From Ganoderma boninense (Eukaryota; Basidiomycota; Agaricomycetes; Polyporales; Polyporaceae): a DNA stretch of 64,000 nucleotides. The number at the start of each line of letters is the position of its first letter. The first letter of the stretch is position 1. The position numbers and the translations under genes were made by a program. Shown here piece after piece: positions 31,568 through 47,711 of this stretch. The notes under the pieces were generated by a model. It searched no databases and was not told where the DNA came from. It saw only the letters and a list, made by a program, of their open reading frames with translations. The stretch spans positions 1,364,001 through 1,428,000 of the forward strand of contig CM035307.1 of NCBI GenBank assembly GCA_002900995.3. Reading direction: 5' to 3'.

Positions 31568-34211
31568 TCATGCAACCAGGACCTGAGGCGTATGCCCGGG
31601 TCGTGCGGGGCTGATACTCATCCCACCAAAAGATGCCCCGAGTCCATCGGTATCGTCAGCCGGTTGAGACGGAGCTCGTCCGCTGTTGATGAGGATGCCT
31701 TCAGGAGCGGCATCCTCACCATCGCCATCGCCATCGTCGTCGTCATCATCATCCTCCTCCTCCTCTTCGTCGTCGTCGTCTTCATCGTCGATAGCGACAG
31801 ACGACCACTCCCGGTAGACGCCTTGAATGTATGAGCCGGAGCGCGGGAGCTTGTACGGGTCGAAGGGGAAGAACGTGTTGAGCTCGCACGCCATCGACTG
31901 CTCGAAGACAAGGGGCTTGGTCTTGGGCGGGGCGCGCCCGCCGTCGGTGTTTGGGGCGTAGTCGGAGCGGCGGTTCGCTTCCATGATGGAGTAGCAGTAG
32001 ACGAAGCCGGTGGCGTGTGCGACGCGCGCGAACTGCATCACGACGTTGGCCGAGCATACCTATACACACGGGGCAGCGTCAAGACATGATCAACCTCCGT
32101 CGTGTATTGGATCGGGGCGGAAGACGGCGTACCTTGAGCGGGTTGAGCTCGGACGTGACGACGCGCTGGACGACGTCGAGCTCGGGCATCCACGTCTTCG
32201 GCGGGCCCTGCTGGGGCGCGAACTCGTCCACCTCGTCCTGGTCCTCGAGCAGGTCGCGCCAGCGGAAGCAGAAGATAAGGAACACGGCCTGCGCGACCGC
32301 GTAGAACACGCTGTGCTGCGCCACGTTCATGCCCGTGCCCGTCCCCGCGCCCAGCGCGTCGAAGAGGTCGAGGCGCGCGCGCAGGAACCCGCAGAGGACC
32401 TGGACGACGCGGCGCGCCCCCGCGCGGTCGACGAACTGCGCGCGGGACACGAAGCTCGCGATGTAGCTCGCCGCGGCGGCGCGCGTGTGACAGGCGGCTG
32501 GTCCTCCTCCAGCAGCGCCTTGGAGACGAGCATGCCCTGAAAGAGGTCCGCGAACTCGGGGTCGAGCGAGGAGTACCAGAAGACGATGAATTGCGTGTAG
32601 CGCGACTTGAAGGTGCGTAGGATCGTGCGGTCGAAGATCGCGAGGAGCGTGTGGAACTGGGCGCGACGACGCGCTTTGCCCTCCTCGAGCGACGGGGGTG
32701 AGATAGGGCGTAGGGTCTCGAACGTGGATGTGGAGAGGGACGGGGAGTTCGAGCGAGAGGTGGGGGTGCCTGGGAGGGGAATGATGGCGGGATCGGAGGA
32801 GGCGTGTGTCTGGTTGAAGTGGTCGAAGATGATCTTGAGGATGGAGTCCAGCTTATTGACCATTTCCTGGATATGATTGAAGTCGGTCGCGACGTCCTCT
32901 TGGTCTGAGTCGTCATCTGGGTCACCGCCGGCATCAGACGACAGGTCGCTCAAGTTGCCGCCGTCATCGCCGTCGAGTCCTCTCCTTCAGATTCACTTTC
33001 ATCGCCCTCCTGGCCAACTACAGTATCGAACGGATCTAGGTCGAACACTTCCGCCTGCTCTTGCGATTCCAATGCCTCCTCAAGCTCCTCCAGTTCCACT
33101 TGGATCTCAACCTGGTGGTCGTGTGAGCATGAGCTTGAATACAGATGATGATGCCGCTCACGTCTACTTGAATAGCCCGATCGATTACAAGTGCGAGGAT
33201 GCGGTCTGCAATCTCTGGACAGTACTCTGTCACACGAAGCAAGTTCCGGATATATGTGACTTGGGACACCTGATTCTGTCGTTTATGAGGGAAGTTGCGG
33301 GAAAGTAGGGGTTGGAGAGTGGAAGGGCAGGTAGGCACAAGAGAGATTAGGTGGCGGAGAAGATAATGGATACGGTCGTAAACCACCCTACGGGTGAGTG
33401 GCCGCGAGGATGATTCTGGCAGGCCAGAGTCCAGAGCTTGTAGACCCGATTCTGGATAGGGATGAACACAGGAGTGGGTGGAGACATCCAAAGAGGGACG
33501 TACGGTAGGTGAGCCCTTGCGAGAGCTTCCCGAGTACAAGAGCTAGGTATTCTGGCCGGGCACTGACGAGCATCCCGATAAAGTTGATATACGACTTGAC
33601 GAAACTGGTGTCCATCGTGGTCCACGGCATATTGACAATAGCTTCCACAAGGGCAGAATGCACGCGTTCGAGGCGAGAGACAACATGTGAGAGGGCAAGG
33701 ATCCATAGACGGAGCTGAGGGGCTGGAGATGGGGCATCGGGGGTAACTTGTGTGATCTTTCTGGGGTTGAACTGGTCCACGAGTTCATCGAAGGCATCGC
33801 TGACGCCCTACAATGTCCGCATGAGAAGTGAAGGGTATATATGAAATCCACGCAGGCTCACCATAGTCTTCATCTGAAGCGCATTGTTGACGAATGCAAG
33901 GTGCATATCCTTCCGATATTGTTCATCTACACGCAAAATGAGACGGGCTTAAGACGTTGAAAAAGAACAGCATACACACCTTGCTTGATCCTCGAGTTAG
34001 TGGCAATTGGGCGCTCTGTGTGTAGAGGCGAAGGTGAGGATATAGAGGAAAATCTCTTTGGAGTAGATGGCGATGGCTTGGAACCCTTCTTGGGGAGGTC
34101 GTCGAGATTGATGCGGGGTTTTGGTTGGTCCATATGGCGAGAGGCGGACGGGATAGGGCCTGCCTTTGTCTGGCGAGAGTTGAAGCGGGAGAAGCGGGAG
34201 TGCGGGTCCAT
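31568..34211 (-). CDS. RRN3: RNA polymerase I initiation factor RRN3
   Basis: Binds Pol I and recruits it to rDNA promoters; nucleolar. Exon 1 from 34211 starts MDPHSRFSRFNSRQTK with a basic disordered leader. Then come DEQYRKDMHLAFVNNALQ, GVSDAFDELVDQFNPRKI, LWILALSHVVSRLERVHSAL and SFVKSYINFIGMLVSARPEY, the HEAT-like repeats of the family. The middle has TYIRNLLRVTEYCPEIADRI and an acidic insert. It continues RYTQFIVFWYSSLDPEFADL, FLIFCFRWRDLLEDQDE, VVQRVVTSELNPLK and FFPFDPYKLPRSGSYI, then YREWSSVA and a second acidic Asp/Glu run. Near 32480-32500 one base is missing: TRAAAASYIASFVSRAQF can be read only by shifting frame. About seven introns are needed. Confidence 0.94.
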
Positions 34212-34612
34212 CGTTGACTAGCTCCCCGTCGTCGGCCCCGAGGCTCTGAGCAACCTCCTCTCACCTGCGTCCACAACAAAAATTCGCTTGTCTAATCGCC
34301 TCGGGGCCGGTATAGATAGGCGCTCAACCTCTAGATACAAGCGCTCATAATTTATGTGGTGATCAGAGATCGACTTGTTTTATGCTATGTAGTAAGTGCT
34401 CGTATCTAGAGTTTTTCCTGGTTCGTTCATTGAACTTTGGAAACAAATAGCGATTCACGATTGTTTGGGTCCACGGCAGCGGACATTCTGCACGTTCAGC
34501 CATCTCAACGCCACAAGCTCCAGCGGTACATACTCACCAAGTTAGCATTCTGAATCAGCTTATTAGATGTATTTGTAGGCGACACCCTCATTCGAGTCAT
34601 TTACAACCTACC
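34212..34612. promoter_or_regulatory. Divergent RRN3 / nucleoside hydrolase promoter
   Basis: 401 bp between opposed starts. The central part (34330-34460) is AT-rich with a TTTTATGCTATG patch. No canonical TATA box is placed convincingly for either gene. Confidence 0.35.
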
Positions 34613-36036
34613 ATGAGATACGTTTGGCTAGACTGCGATCCGGTAAGCAGTCAGTTTGTATGAGCTAGTCCTGCGTGCTAATTATCCAGCCCAGGGCCAC
34701 GACGACGCGACTGCCATCCTGCTGGCGGTGCACTGTCCCAACGTCACTCTCTTGGGTATATCCACCGTACGTACCGATACCTCGAGTACCACTATCGATA
34801 AAGCAGTCTGATCGATGTCCACAGGTTCACGGAAACGCCAGTGCAGAGAACACGAACAACAACGCCGCCCGATGTCTCTATGCGTTCGCAGCTGAGGAGC
34901 ACATCCATGTCTGTCCTGGAGCCAAGAAACCCCTCATTCGCGTCGAGCGACACGACCCCGAGATCCATGGAATAGATGGACTGGGCGGCGTCGAGGGTCT
35001 TCCTCCCGCAACCGACCCGGCGGTCCAGGCCCGTCTGCTTGGCGACGGCACACCAACGCGGGCTCTCGAGGGCATGGCCAAGGCAATATCGACGACCTGG
35101 CAGAATGGCCAGGGACACAAAGTTACTGTCGTCTCTTCAGGCCCTATGACTAATATCGCCCTCTTCGTGAGCGTATACCCAGACTTGCTTGACGGAATCG
35201 GTGAGCAATAACAAACCTGTAGATTGTCGTGACCTTAGTCGTCGGGCTAACGGAATTTCTTGCGCAGAGGAATTCGTCTTCATGGGAGGCGGAGTGGGGA
35301 TGGGCAACCGTTCTGCAGCTGCAGGTAAAGACAGAAACTAGCATGCCGCTCCTTCACCCGTAACCTCTCACACCTCGTTTACCAGAATTCAACATTCTCT
35401 GCGACCGTGGGTAACCTGCTCATGGTGGTACGGTTCCACTCACGCACCTCCCTCCCTACAGCTGAAGCCACACAGATCGTCCTCGACGTACCCGTCAAGA
35501 AGACCATGGTCCCTATCAATGTCACCCACACAGCGATAGCAACAAGGACCATCCTCACTCGATTACTCGCGCCAGGTTCTGCACCAGGGTCCATCGATCA
35601 GCTTCTCCCCAACGCAGCCAGTCCTCTCCGCCACATGCTCTCCACATTGATCGGCTTCTTCGCCGAGTCATACAAATCCACCTTCGGCTTTGTCGACGGA
35701 CCCCCGCTGCACGATGCGCTGACGATTGCGTACGTTGAAAAGCCCGAGCTTTTCACGTGCAAGCGGCACCGCGTCGACGTCGAATTGGCTGGAACACATA
35801 CCGCCGGGGAGACGGTTGTGGACGTATTTAACTACCGCACGGTCGACGACTCCTGGGGTCGGGATGGCAAGAATTGCCTCGTCGCAGAGAAACTAGACGT
35901 ACGCTCCGCTACTATTCCTGTCTGATTCCCGAGATTCGCAGTGATAATTCGTCATCCACAGGTGGATGGATTCTTCGAGCTGTTCTTGGACTGTGTCGCG
36001 CGATGCGACAAGGTCTCTCCCCTCAATCACCAATGA
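34613..36036 (+). CDS. Inosine/uridine-preferring nucleoside hydrolase
   Basis: Splits ribonucleosides into base and ribose for salvage. Exon 1 gives MRYVWLDCDP, joined after an intron to GHDDATAILLAVHCPNVTLL. This rebuilds the Ca-binding DxDPGxDDA motif at the N terminus. Next come VHGNASAENTNNNAARCLYA, then HGIDGLGGVEGLPP, VTVVSSGPMTNIALFV and EFVFMGGGVGMGNRS. A split motif EFNILCD|PEATQIVLDVPV follows. The C-terminal part holds GFVDGPPLHDALTIAYVEKP with the HDA metal-ligand motif, and ends DGFFELFLDCVARCDK. About six introns are present and the frame is intact. No signal peptide, so cytosolic use is likely. Confidence 0.93.
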
Positions 36037-36279
36037 AATGCGGACGAGGAGCATGATTGCACACACAAATTGTATATGTACATAGATAGACTATGGAGAT
36101 CGTGAGATACGTGAAGTCATCAATTCGTCGAGTTGAGGGTTTGTTTAACTAAGTAGATACAGCAAATATCCGCAAAGAGGGTGTTACAAAGCGATCTAGA
36201 GCACAAATTACCGTTGTCCTTACGGTCGAAATAAAACAAATGTCGATAAGATGCAGCATACACTTAGATGATGTGTGGA

Positions 36280-39200
36280 CTACTCGAACAGCCGGCTCGA
36301 CCGCGTGCCATCGACGAAGATCTTGCTGAGCGGACGCGCCGTTGCATTGCGATCCCTTCTCCTGCCAGTGCGCATACTCCGGATGGCTTGGTCGAGGTCG
36401 CCGCGGCCAACCGAACGACCTGAAGCGCGACTGTATGACGTGGGAGGTAGACGACGCGCGTCCGCTTCCTTGCCCTTGACCGTCTGCGTGGCAATGAGTC
36501 GACATTCATCTACTCGCTCGACGAGAACACTCACCCCTTCCTCGCTCGGAGACGCGGGTTCCTCCTCGATGGTGATATTCAACGTCGGCGGAGCGACCTT
36601 TGGCATAGCATCATGCACCTCAAGAGCCGCCTTCTGTAGGGACGAGGAGAAGGACAGGATCAAGCCAAAGAAGTCCTCGGGTTTGGGTGCCTCAGGAGAA
36701 CTCGGGTCTTCACCATAGAAGGTGAGAAGAGAACGGAGCTCAGTATCCAACGATGTCCCCATGTTCTTCAGGGAGTCTACTACAGAGGTCATTTGCAAGA
36801 CGAAAGGCTAACGAAGTGGTTAGTGTTCGAAGCACAGATGGGTCACCAGTGAATATTCACCTGCATGACCACTGTGAAACGATCCTGGGGAGTGCGAAGC
36901 TTCTGCATCTGTCGGATCTCCTCGGTAATCTGCTTCATGCCACTGGCGAGGGACTGCACGGAGGCAAGGATGGTCTGCACGGAAACTGCAGCATACAGTC
37001 AGTCTCCACCGGGTAGAGTCGATGGCAAGCATGAGCATACCTCGCGCAGCAGCTTCGACATGGGGCAACTCCTCGATGAAAGTCGTAAGTGATGGGTCGC
37101 TCTTCAACAGGATCTTCGCCAGATAGTGCAGAAGCGTAGGGCAATCGGCGTGCCCTTGGCCGTCTTCGTCTCCTTGAGCTTGAGCAGGGCTTCCAGCTGG
37201 AAGCCTCTCGCCCCACCGCGGAACGAGGTGCCGTTCAAGACGTTCCCGATCGCCAAGACTGCCTGCAGGACGCGCTTGAACTTGGGTGAGGACCGCAGCT
37301 CCTTCGCGGCCATGTGGACGATGTTGAGTTCAGGGCGGGCCTCTTCGACCTCGAGCTCCAACTTCCGCCGGTAAAGCATGCACTCCAGACGTTCCGAAAG
37401 CCGCGCAATGGTCATGATCTGGCTGAAGTACTGGTCCGCCTTTGCGAGCTTGCTGACATCACCAAAATCCTTCAATCTGACAATCTCTTCAGATGTCGGG
37501 AGTTGACGACTGATGGCCCGCAAATCGTCAACAGACAATCGCTGATCGTCCAGCTCAAGCAGAGCTCTACGAATCTCTGCTGGTCCAATCTTGATTCGAG
37601 TAAGCATAATGGCTATAGGCCGCTGTCAGCTACTTTATCCAGCTCATGAGTAAAACACGACTTACCGATGTTGTTGGCGCGCGTAATGTCCAACAACGTC
37701 GTCACATTCTGCTTCTTCGGTGATGTCATGCTAATCTGCGAGGTGGTTGAAGCCGAGTTCTCGATCGCGAACGTGGATTCCAGATCCTCCATATCGAATG
37801 TAAAGTCTCCAGCAATCTCTCCCCACACTGTAGAGGGCAGAGTGGGTGCATTCAGTTTGTTCCAGAAGAATGGCTTGAGACGCTTGTTCGACTTGGGGAC
37901 CTTGGGAGCTGGTACCCGCCATGCCGATGGACCACTACCATTCATGGGCGGTGGTGGTGGAGGCGGTGGTGGACCTCCGCCGATCGCGGGTGGAGGTGGA
38001 GGCGGTGGAGGCGGAGGGGGCATTCCGGGGCCAGGGGGCGGAGGCGGAGGGGGCGGTGGTAGTGGCGGCGCGCAGAAGAACTTGACGTTGGCGACATCAG
38101 CGGGGGAGGCGGAGGAGGAGGCGGAGGAGGTGGAGGGGCTAGTGCACCAACACCATTAGAGGTGGGGGACAAGGGCACCATTGAATCCGTCCGCACTATC
38201 GGTGGCCGCGGTGCTGGCGGAGGAGGAGGAGGTGGCGGTGGTGGTGGCGGCGGAGGGGTAGGAGGGCCATTGCTGGCAGTCGGCAGTCTGCTGACTGGTG
38301 TTGTCGCCGCGCGGAGAGGTTTAGCAGGGGGTGGAGGCGGAGGGGGTGGCGCAACTTGCGACTTATAGTCCTTCTCGGTAATGAACTTCGGCTTTGCAGC
38401 GAGTTGTACCTTGAGATCCTCAATCTCGGAACGAAGAGCAGATATTTCTTCATCCTTTCGGGTGAGGCTGTCAATAGCACGGCTAGCCATTTGTTCGGCG
38501 TCGACTTCGGGATCCCGAGATTCCGATTCTCTACTCTCTTCCCGCGACCGGAACCGCGAGTAGACAGATTCGAAGAGCGCGTTTGAGGTAGATGATCTCC
38601 TTCTCTTTGATGCCAATGGTAGTCTCAAGGTCATGCACCTAGCGAACAAGGTGAGAGCGCATGCTCGCGGAACACCTACTTTCAAACATACCTGAGACTT
38701 GAGATTTGCAATCTCCTCGTTGAGAGTATGCCACTTGACTCTGTCACGCTCTCGTCTTGCCTTGTCGTCCTAAGTTGATTGTGAATATCTGCCCCTCTGT
38801 CACTTCTCTCCTACTTCATCACTTACAGTCTCGCGTGACTCAGCAGGATTCTGCGCCTTGAGACGGTCCAATTCTCCCTGCAGCTGTAGCACTTGCTTCT
38901 CCTTCTGGACAAGGCGTTGCACCAATCCATGAAAGCCCTGTGTCGACTGCAGACAGGTCAGACATAGATGGTAATGCTCACAGACTGACAACAAACCTCA
39001 GGATTGCCGCGACCGGCGGCACGACCAACCGATGCAGGCACAGCGGGAATGGACTTAAGCGTATTGAGCTCAGCAGATTGCTGCTCAAGCTCGCTACGTA
39101 GGTCAGTTCTCTACAGTTCCCATCCCACATCAGCCGAAAGGACATGAACTGGAAGATTGTGGTCAGACCTCAGTAGTCAGTTCGTCAACCTTTGCGCGAA

Positions 39201-42200
39201 GATCGTCAATCTCATCCTGAAGCACTGAGTGGTCAGTCTCCGACGCCAGCCTCACATCCACAATCTGTCCAGACACAGACTGAACAGAGTCTGCGAAGTG
39301 CTTGAGGAAGGCACACCAGCCATCATCACTGCAACAAACGTCAGCGAATACACGGCATACACAGCAGTGTACCCACAAATCGTCCAGGTGCAATGCTTGT
39401 TCCACAAATTTGTCAGTGACGGTGAGAATATCAGCCTTGACTTGTCTGTACAGCGATGCCAATCAAGAAACTGGAAGTGGATTAGACACAGAGCGTATTG
39501 AACTCACGAGTCGACGTCTCGATCGATGAGATCCCCATATCGTTTCAATGCTTCGAGCAACATGGGGTATATGCCAGCCTGTTCCTTGGCGGAATGAAGC
39601 AAGTCGTCTAGCGCCGCATCCGACTCCGGTCGCGACCGACGGTGATCAGACAAAGTATCTCGGGCGCGCTCACGCATGTCCTCCTCGTCCTCGAACTTCT
39701 CTTCGGTGTAAACATCGAGTTGGGTGACCAAGGATTCAGGCGGTTTCATATACCGTAGCGTCTACGCCGAAGTTAGGACCGGAAAACCGCGACAGGGGAG
39801 GGGAGAGACATACCACAATGACTTCGTTTAACCCGCGTCTGCTGAACTCCTCTCTAAGCAATATTCGCTCTTCAAGTGAATCCGGGCAATTTGTGAGGGC
39901 ATTAACCAGGGCCATCGACGCGGTCCTAGCATCCCATACGCCGTCCTCCTCGTTACTGTAACCGTCTTCTGCAGAAGCCACTTCCTCGTCATTGACGTCA
40001 GGTAATCGCATAGATGCGATGAGTTCTTGGAAGCGGAAGGCTTCTTCGAATTCGACGCGATAGTCTGACATTGCGGAGAGGACGGCTTTATGGCCTTCCG
40101 TCAAGGACAAGACGCAGATAGCAGCCAGCACTTCCGAAGTTAAAGTACGAAGTTTGGCAGAGGAACCGTGAAGGGAGTACGCCAAATGTGTGATGAGCGT
40201 TGGATGTGCCAGGACTTCACGGAATCCAGGCTGAACAGAAACTTAATAACTGTCATTGAAGATGGATTAGTAGTCAAGCGTACCTCGGTGTTGAGCAAAG
40301 CGCGCAGGCACTTGATGAGCTCGAGCAGTACGGTGTCCTCAACCTCGGTGAGCTTCTTCCGCTTGCCACCTTTGCTGACCAGGCGCGCCAAAAGGTCACC
40401 GAGGACAATCATCCCAGACTCCGTCATGACGAAGTCTTCGATCCACGCAAGGTTAGCCGTAGAGAGATGGACCCGTAAGGAGATAAGATGCTTGACGAGC
40501 TTCGTGTCCGTGGTACGTCCATTGCGAATGCCAGTAGCGTACCAGTCGGCGGTCTTCTCCGTCTCCTTCGACTTGTCGACCGTTCCGCCGGATGAGGACC
40601 ACCAGCTGCTCCAAAGCCCTCCAGTAGTCTGGGGCTGAAGAGTGGTAGGGCTCTCAGCCCCCTTGTCCCCTAGTGACTTGACGGAGATCATGGAGTCGCG
40701 TCGTCTACTACCAAGATCAACGCTGGAACGAGGAGATTCGGGAGGCGAAGGAGCTACTGTGCACCAGCGCCCCAGCCTGCAATGGAGAACCGCTTCATTA
40801 AACCAGAGTCGCCAGTGATCTGGGGGACAAGGCGAGGGAGGATTGCTGCAGCGCTTGCAGGTCCGACTGTAGATGGCGTTGCTGCGGCCTTGGTGAGCTT
40901 GGAAGCGGCAGTTTTCGAGAGGGTCGATGCCCTTGACACCTGATTCTGCTGCATCAAGTAACGCCTCTGTTCTGGTGGGAGCCGGTACATTGCTTCACGC
41001 TTGGCGCCTTTGAGACCCAAATCGTCCTAGTAGAGAGTGAGCACTTGAGAAGACGAGTAACTCATAGTGGCGCAGAAACTTACAAGCATTTGCTCGAACT
41101 CCGCCGAATCGACACCATCTGCCCGTTCGTTACTGGCAGTGCTAGTGACGCTATCACCCGTCCTCTGCTCAACCAACCTCGGCTCGCTGACAATCCTCTT
41201 CTCAGTACCAGGAGGAGACTTGCTCTCGCCTGTCGGGCTCTGTGGCCGCATCCAGCTGTCCAGGATGCTCGAAAAACGGTGTTGCGAGATCGAGCTGCGC
41301 CAGTCCGTTGGGGCCGAAAACCCGCCACGGGCTGTTTCGGAAACAACGGAGCTTTCGAGACTCTTGACCTTTGCTGTGCCATCCCCTTCGTCTTCGTCCT
41401 CATCCTCGTCCTCGTCTTCAGCCTCCTCTAAGTCAGCAAGACGGCGGATCGTGTCTTGTGATACATCACTTGAAGTGGAAGACACGGAACGAGACTTGGA
41501 ACGACGGTACCATTCGTCCGGGACACAGAACCTGAAGGATCGGCTTGCCGAGGGACCTATAGAGTTGGGAGAGATCGCATTCTCTAGGACGGTTGAAAGC
41601 ACGGTCTCGAAGGGTATTCTGGTCGACTCTAGGGGGGCAGGTGGTTGCATGAGCTATTGCATCGTTCCTGCGTCGAACGAATAAATGTGGATATGGGCTC
41701 ACTTTCTGTATGATCGTCCGACCAAACCTCCTCCATAACATACTCGAGCGCTCCGGCACCAGGGACGGGCAAGACCTTGGTTAAGCCAAGCTCCTCGATC
41801 GTCGCGTCCATGGCGTTTCGAACGGTGGAGGATCGTGAGACGAACAGTTTCCACTGGAACCCATCATGAATTTCCGGCACGCGCAGGAAAGAAAACGTCA
41901 AGGACAGGAATGGGTGAAGCGAGACGAGACGCAAGGTAGGCGTATGGAGGTGGGATGTAAGGGGAAAGCGGAGAAGTGCCTTTGCGAGCGTGCAGTGGGA
42001 GAGGGGGCGTTCAGTAGCGGCGCGACGGGCGAAGATGGCGGGAGGATTCCTGCGCGAGTCAGACGACAACCCACGATGCGAAGGTCAGTGAAGTTACAGG
42101 TGAAGAGAAGTGTCAATGCGCACCATTTCCCAATGCTTCGAGGTCATCTTCCTCCCACTGACGTCCGTTGTGTTCGCGCCGTATACGCTGGACAGCCCAC

Positions 42201-42358
42201 CCGTACGGCTCGAGGTCGCCAAGGATCTCAGCAGTCACGTCGGTGTCGGCAACGAGCGCATTCAGTACATCCTGCACGGTGCCCTCTCCAATGATGGTCG
42301 CGAAGTGCAGAGACCCTCCGGGCACCACGGTCGGCACAATGAGTGGATCGCTAGGCAT
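36280..42358 (-). CDS. Diaphanous-type formin (RA-like, GBD/FH3, FH1, FH2, DAD)
   Basis: Nucleates and elongates unbranched actin filaments for polar growth, septation and actin cables. The ATG at 42358 begins MPSDPLIVPTVVPGGSLHFA with a ubiquitin-like/RA-type module (GTVQDVLNALVADTDV). A further such segment follows (STVRNAMDATIEELGL). FVFCVPDE-type sequence (SFRFCVPDEWYRRSKSR) and DDLGLKGAKREAMYRLPPEQ open the GTPase-binding/FH3 region, which continues with AYSLHGSSAKLRTLTSEVLA. Coiled coil runs about 38600-39200. FH1 has several polyproline tracts (37930-38360). FH2 starts RLKPFFWNKLN and holds VLAIGNVLNGTSFRGGARGF. A DAD-like tail DLDQAIRSMRTGRRRDR precedes the stop. Frame corrections are needed near 40758, 38065-38075 and 37143, and the phase at about 41650-41715 is unclear. 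Confidence 0.92.
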
Positions 42359-42913
42359 GGGTCCTGGAGTTCGTATGTTGGTCCGTCCCAGGCGACGGTT
42401 CGCGTTACGCGTTCCCTTGCTCTAGATGCTCCGAGTTCGGCAGATGTAGAAGGAGAGGTATGGATAGTTGAGCAGGATATACAAGATCACAGTGAAGACA
42501 ACGACGTTCTAGCAGATACAAGGTCCAGGCTATCGTGAGGGATATATGGGCGCGGTGCCCATGGAATCCAAGGAGGGTGCTGTGACTGCAGAGGAATGCT
42601 TCTCGCCCTGAGCCTCATCCATAGGCGCCCATGATCGTCATGCCTCGAGGATCCTCCCGCCAGGCGCCACTGCCACAATTCTGGACCTCCACTGGGCACT
42701 GCAAGTTACTTCAGCATGCATAGTATCTTAGTAGACGTCTGCACAATAGCGACGAAAGATTTCATTCGAATCTAGTTTACAGGCTACACATGAGATACAA
42801 CAGCATTAACTATGACTCGGACAGCGAAGATACAGCAGCTATTCGTCAAAACACGGAGACGTCACAGGCCACCAATGAAACCATCACAAGGAACAGTAGG
42901 AACGACACCCCGA
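42359..42913. other. Intergenic: formin promoter and MCM6 3' side
   Basis: 555 bp upstream of the formin start; the MCM6 stop lies just beyond on the same strand. An open minus-strand frame without an ATG continues a little upstream of the formin start (to about 42480). A further 5' exon therefore cannot be excluded. Otherwise nothing is seen. Confidence 0.35.
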
Positions 42914-46243
<3,330 letters not shown>

Positions 46244-46512
46244 GATGAGCTCGCTGGGGAAGAGAAAGTGGGAGGCAGATGAGGCAGGGAGAGGAACAAG
46301 GAGCAAGACGCGTCGGGGAAATGAGACACGCTCCAGCCTGCCCTAAACTCACGCGCTGTGGCAGCGCCGTCAGTCTCAGTCTCAGTCTAGAGCGTCGCCG
46401 CCGTCCGCTCGGTCCGAGGCTCGAGCCAACCTCGTGTCTAAGTCTTTCGTCCGACTCCCCTTCTCCGCCATCCTCGCCGTCCTCCTCTGTGCCTCCCCAT
46501 CCTACCCAGCCA

Positions 46513-47711
46513 TGGACTTGGAGCCTTTAGACCCTGCCTACGTCGCCGACCAGCTTTCCAGGCCGCCTTTCGTTTCCATACCCGGCGTCGTAAACGTCCG
46601 GGATCTTGGATCATATCCAACTGACCAGCCAGGCTTCATGACAAGGCCAAGACTAGTGTACCGTTCCGGAGAGCTATCTTACATCACTCCAAAAGGCGAG
46701 CGGTTTCCCGGATCCTGTGCCGAATGCTGCTCACAGTCCGCTTGCTATGCCGTCCTAGGAGTTCAGCAGCTGAGGGATGTACTCAGCATCTCAATAGTGT
46801 ATGACCTCCGCTCCGACACTGAGATGCACAAATACGGTACACCAATACCCAACATGGAGGGCATCGAAGTGATCCATGTTCCCGTCTTCAAGACGGAGGA
46901 CTACAGTCCAGAGGCGATGGCAAAGTGCGTCCGGTTGCCGAATGATCTTCCCCAGGCGCAAACACAAGGTGCATCGTAACCGCTGTTCTGCACTCCCAGA
47001 CGATTCGAACTCTACGCTAGCGGCAAGATAGAGGTGCATTTCAGTCTTCGGTATCCACACGTTCGATTAACGAGCAAACAAGGCCTTCATGCAACTCTAT
47101 TCTCAAATTTTAGACCACGCCGGCCCTGCGTTCGGCGTCATCCTACGACATTTAAGGGACAAACCAGAGCAAGGATGCCTCTTCCATTGCACTGGTATGT
47201 GATTTCCCCACCTCTTCCAGCTGTTCTGCTTCCTAGTTAATCACATGCCTCCTGTTCAGCTGGTAAAGACCGGACAGGTGTTTTGGCGGCATTGCTGTTG
47301 AAGGTGAGAAGGCTCATCTGTGCTATTGAATGTCAACTCATCAACCATGCAATAGTTGGTAGGTGTGGACGACGAGGCGATTGCCCGAGATTACGCCTTA
47401 ACGCGTGTTGGTCGCGAGCCCGTTCGGGAGATGATCATGGAGCGCTTAGCCAAGGTCCCATTCTTCGCCTCCAACACGGAAGGCGCACTCAATATGCTTT
47501 CATCAAGGTACTTTTATGCTCTTGTCCTTCTCTTTCAATGCCCACTGTTGACGACCCCACACACAGGCATGAGACAATGATTGCTTTCCTACAGATGCTC
47601 CAAGATCGCTACGGCGGGCCCGAGGCATATCTGAGGGACGTGGTGGGGCTTTCGGTGGACGACATTGCTATCATTAGGCGCAACTTTCTCAGTCCTATAT
47701 CCCGAAGCTAA
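46513..47711 (+). CDS. Atypical protein tyrosine/serine phosphatase (Y_phosphatase3 type)
   Basis: Small cysteine phosphatase of the bacterial/fungal Tyr/Ser type. The start ATG at 46513 gives MDLEPLDPAYVADQLSRPPF. The family strand FVSIPGVVNVRDLGSYPTD follows, then PRLVYRSGELSYITPKG and, after an intron, SISIVYDLRSDTEM. The P-loop CxxGxxRTG is split by an intron between about 47193 and 47258: LFHCT joins AGKDRTGVLAALLLK, giving Cys and Arg in the right places. The C-terminal half includes DYALTRVGREPVREMIMERL, NTEGALNMLSSR and FLQMLQDRYGGPEAYLRDVV, ending SPISRS. About six introns are needed. The substrate is unknown; phosphoprotein and phosphoinositide substrates are both known for relatives. 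Divergent from MCM6 with 269 bp between starts. Confidence 0.88.

Noticed and set aside
31592..31834. Plus-strand ORF with a strongly hydrophobic Ile/Val/Leu run
   Set aside because: Antisense of the Asp/Glu repeat in RRN3; the hydrophobic run is a by-product of GAT/GAC repeats.
37668..38159. Plus-strand Gly-rich ORF
   Set aside because: Mirror image of the polyproline FH1 segment of the formin on the other strand.
46434..46512. Signal-peptide-like extension before the Tyr phosphatase (SFVRLPFSAILAVLLCASPS)
   Set aside because: The frame is open, but its first codon is GTG, not ATG. A fungal gene should start at the ATG at 46513. A cytosolic phosphatase fits the family better.
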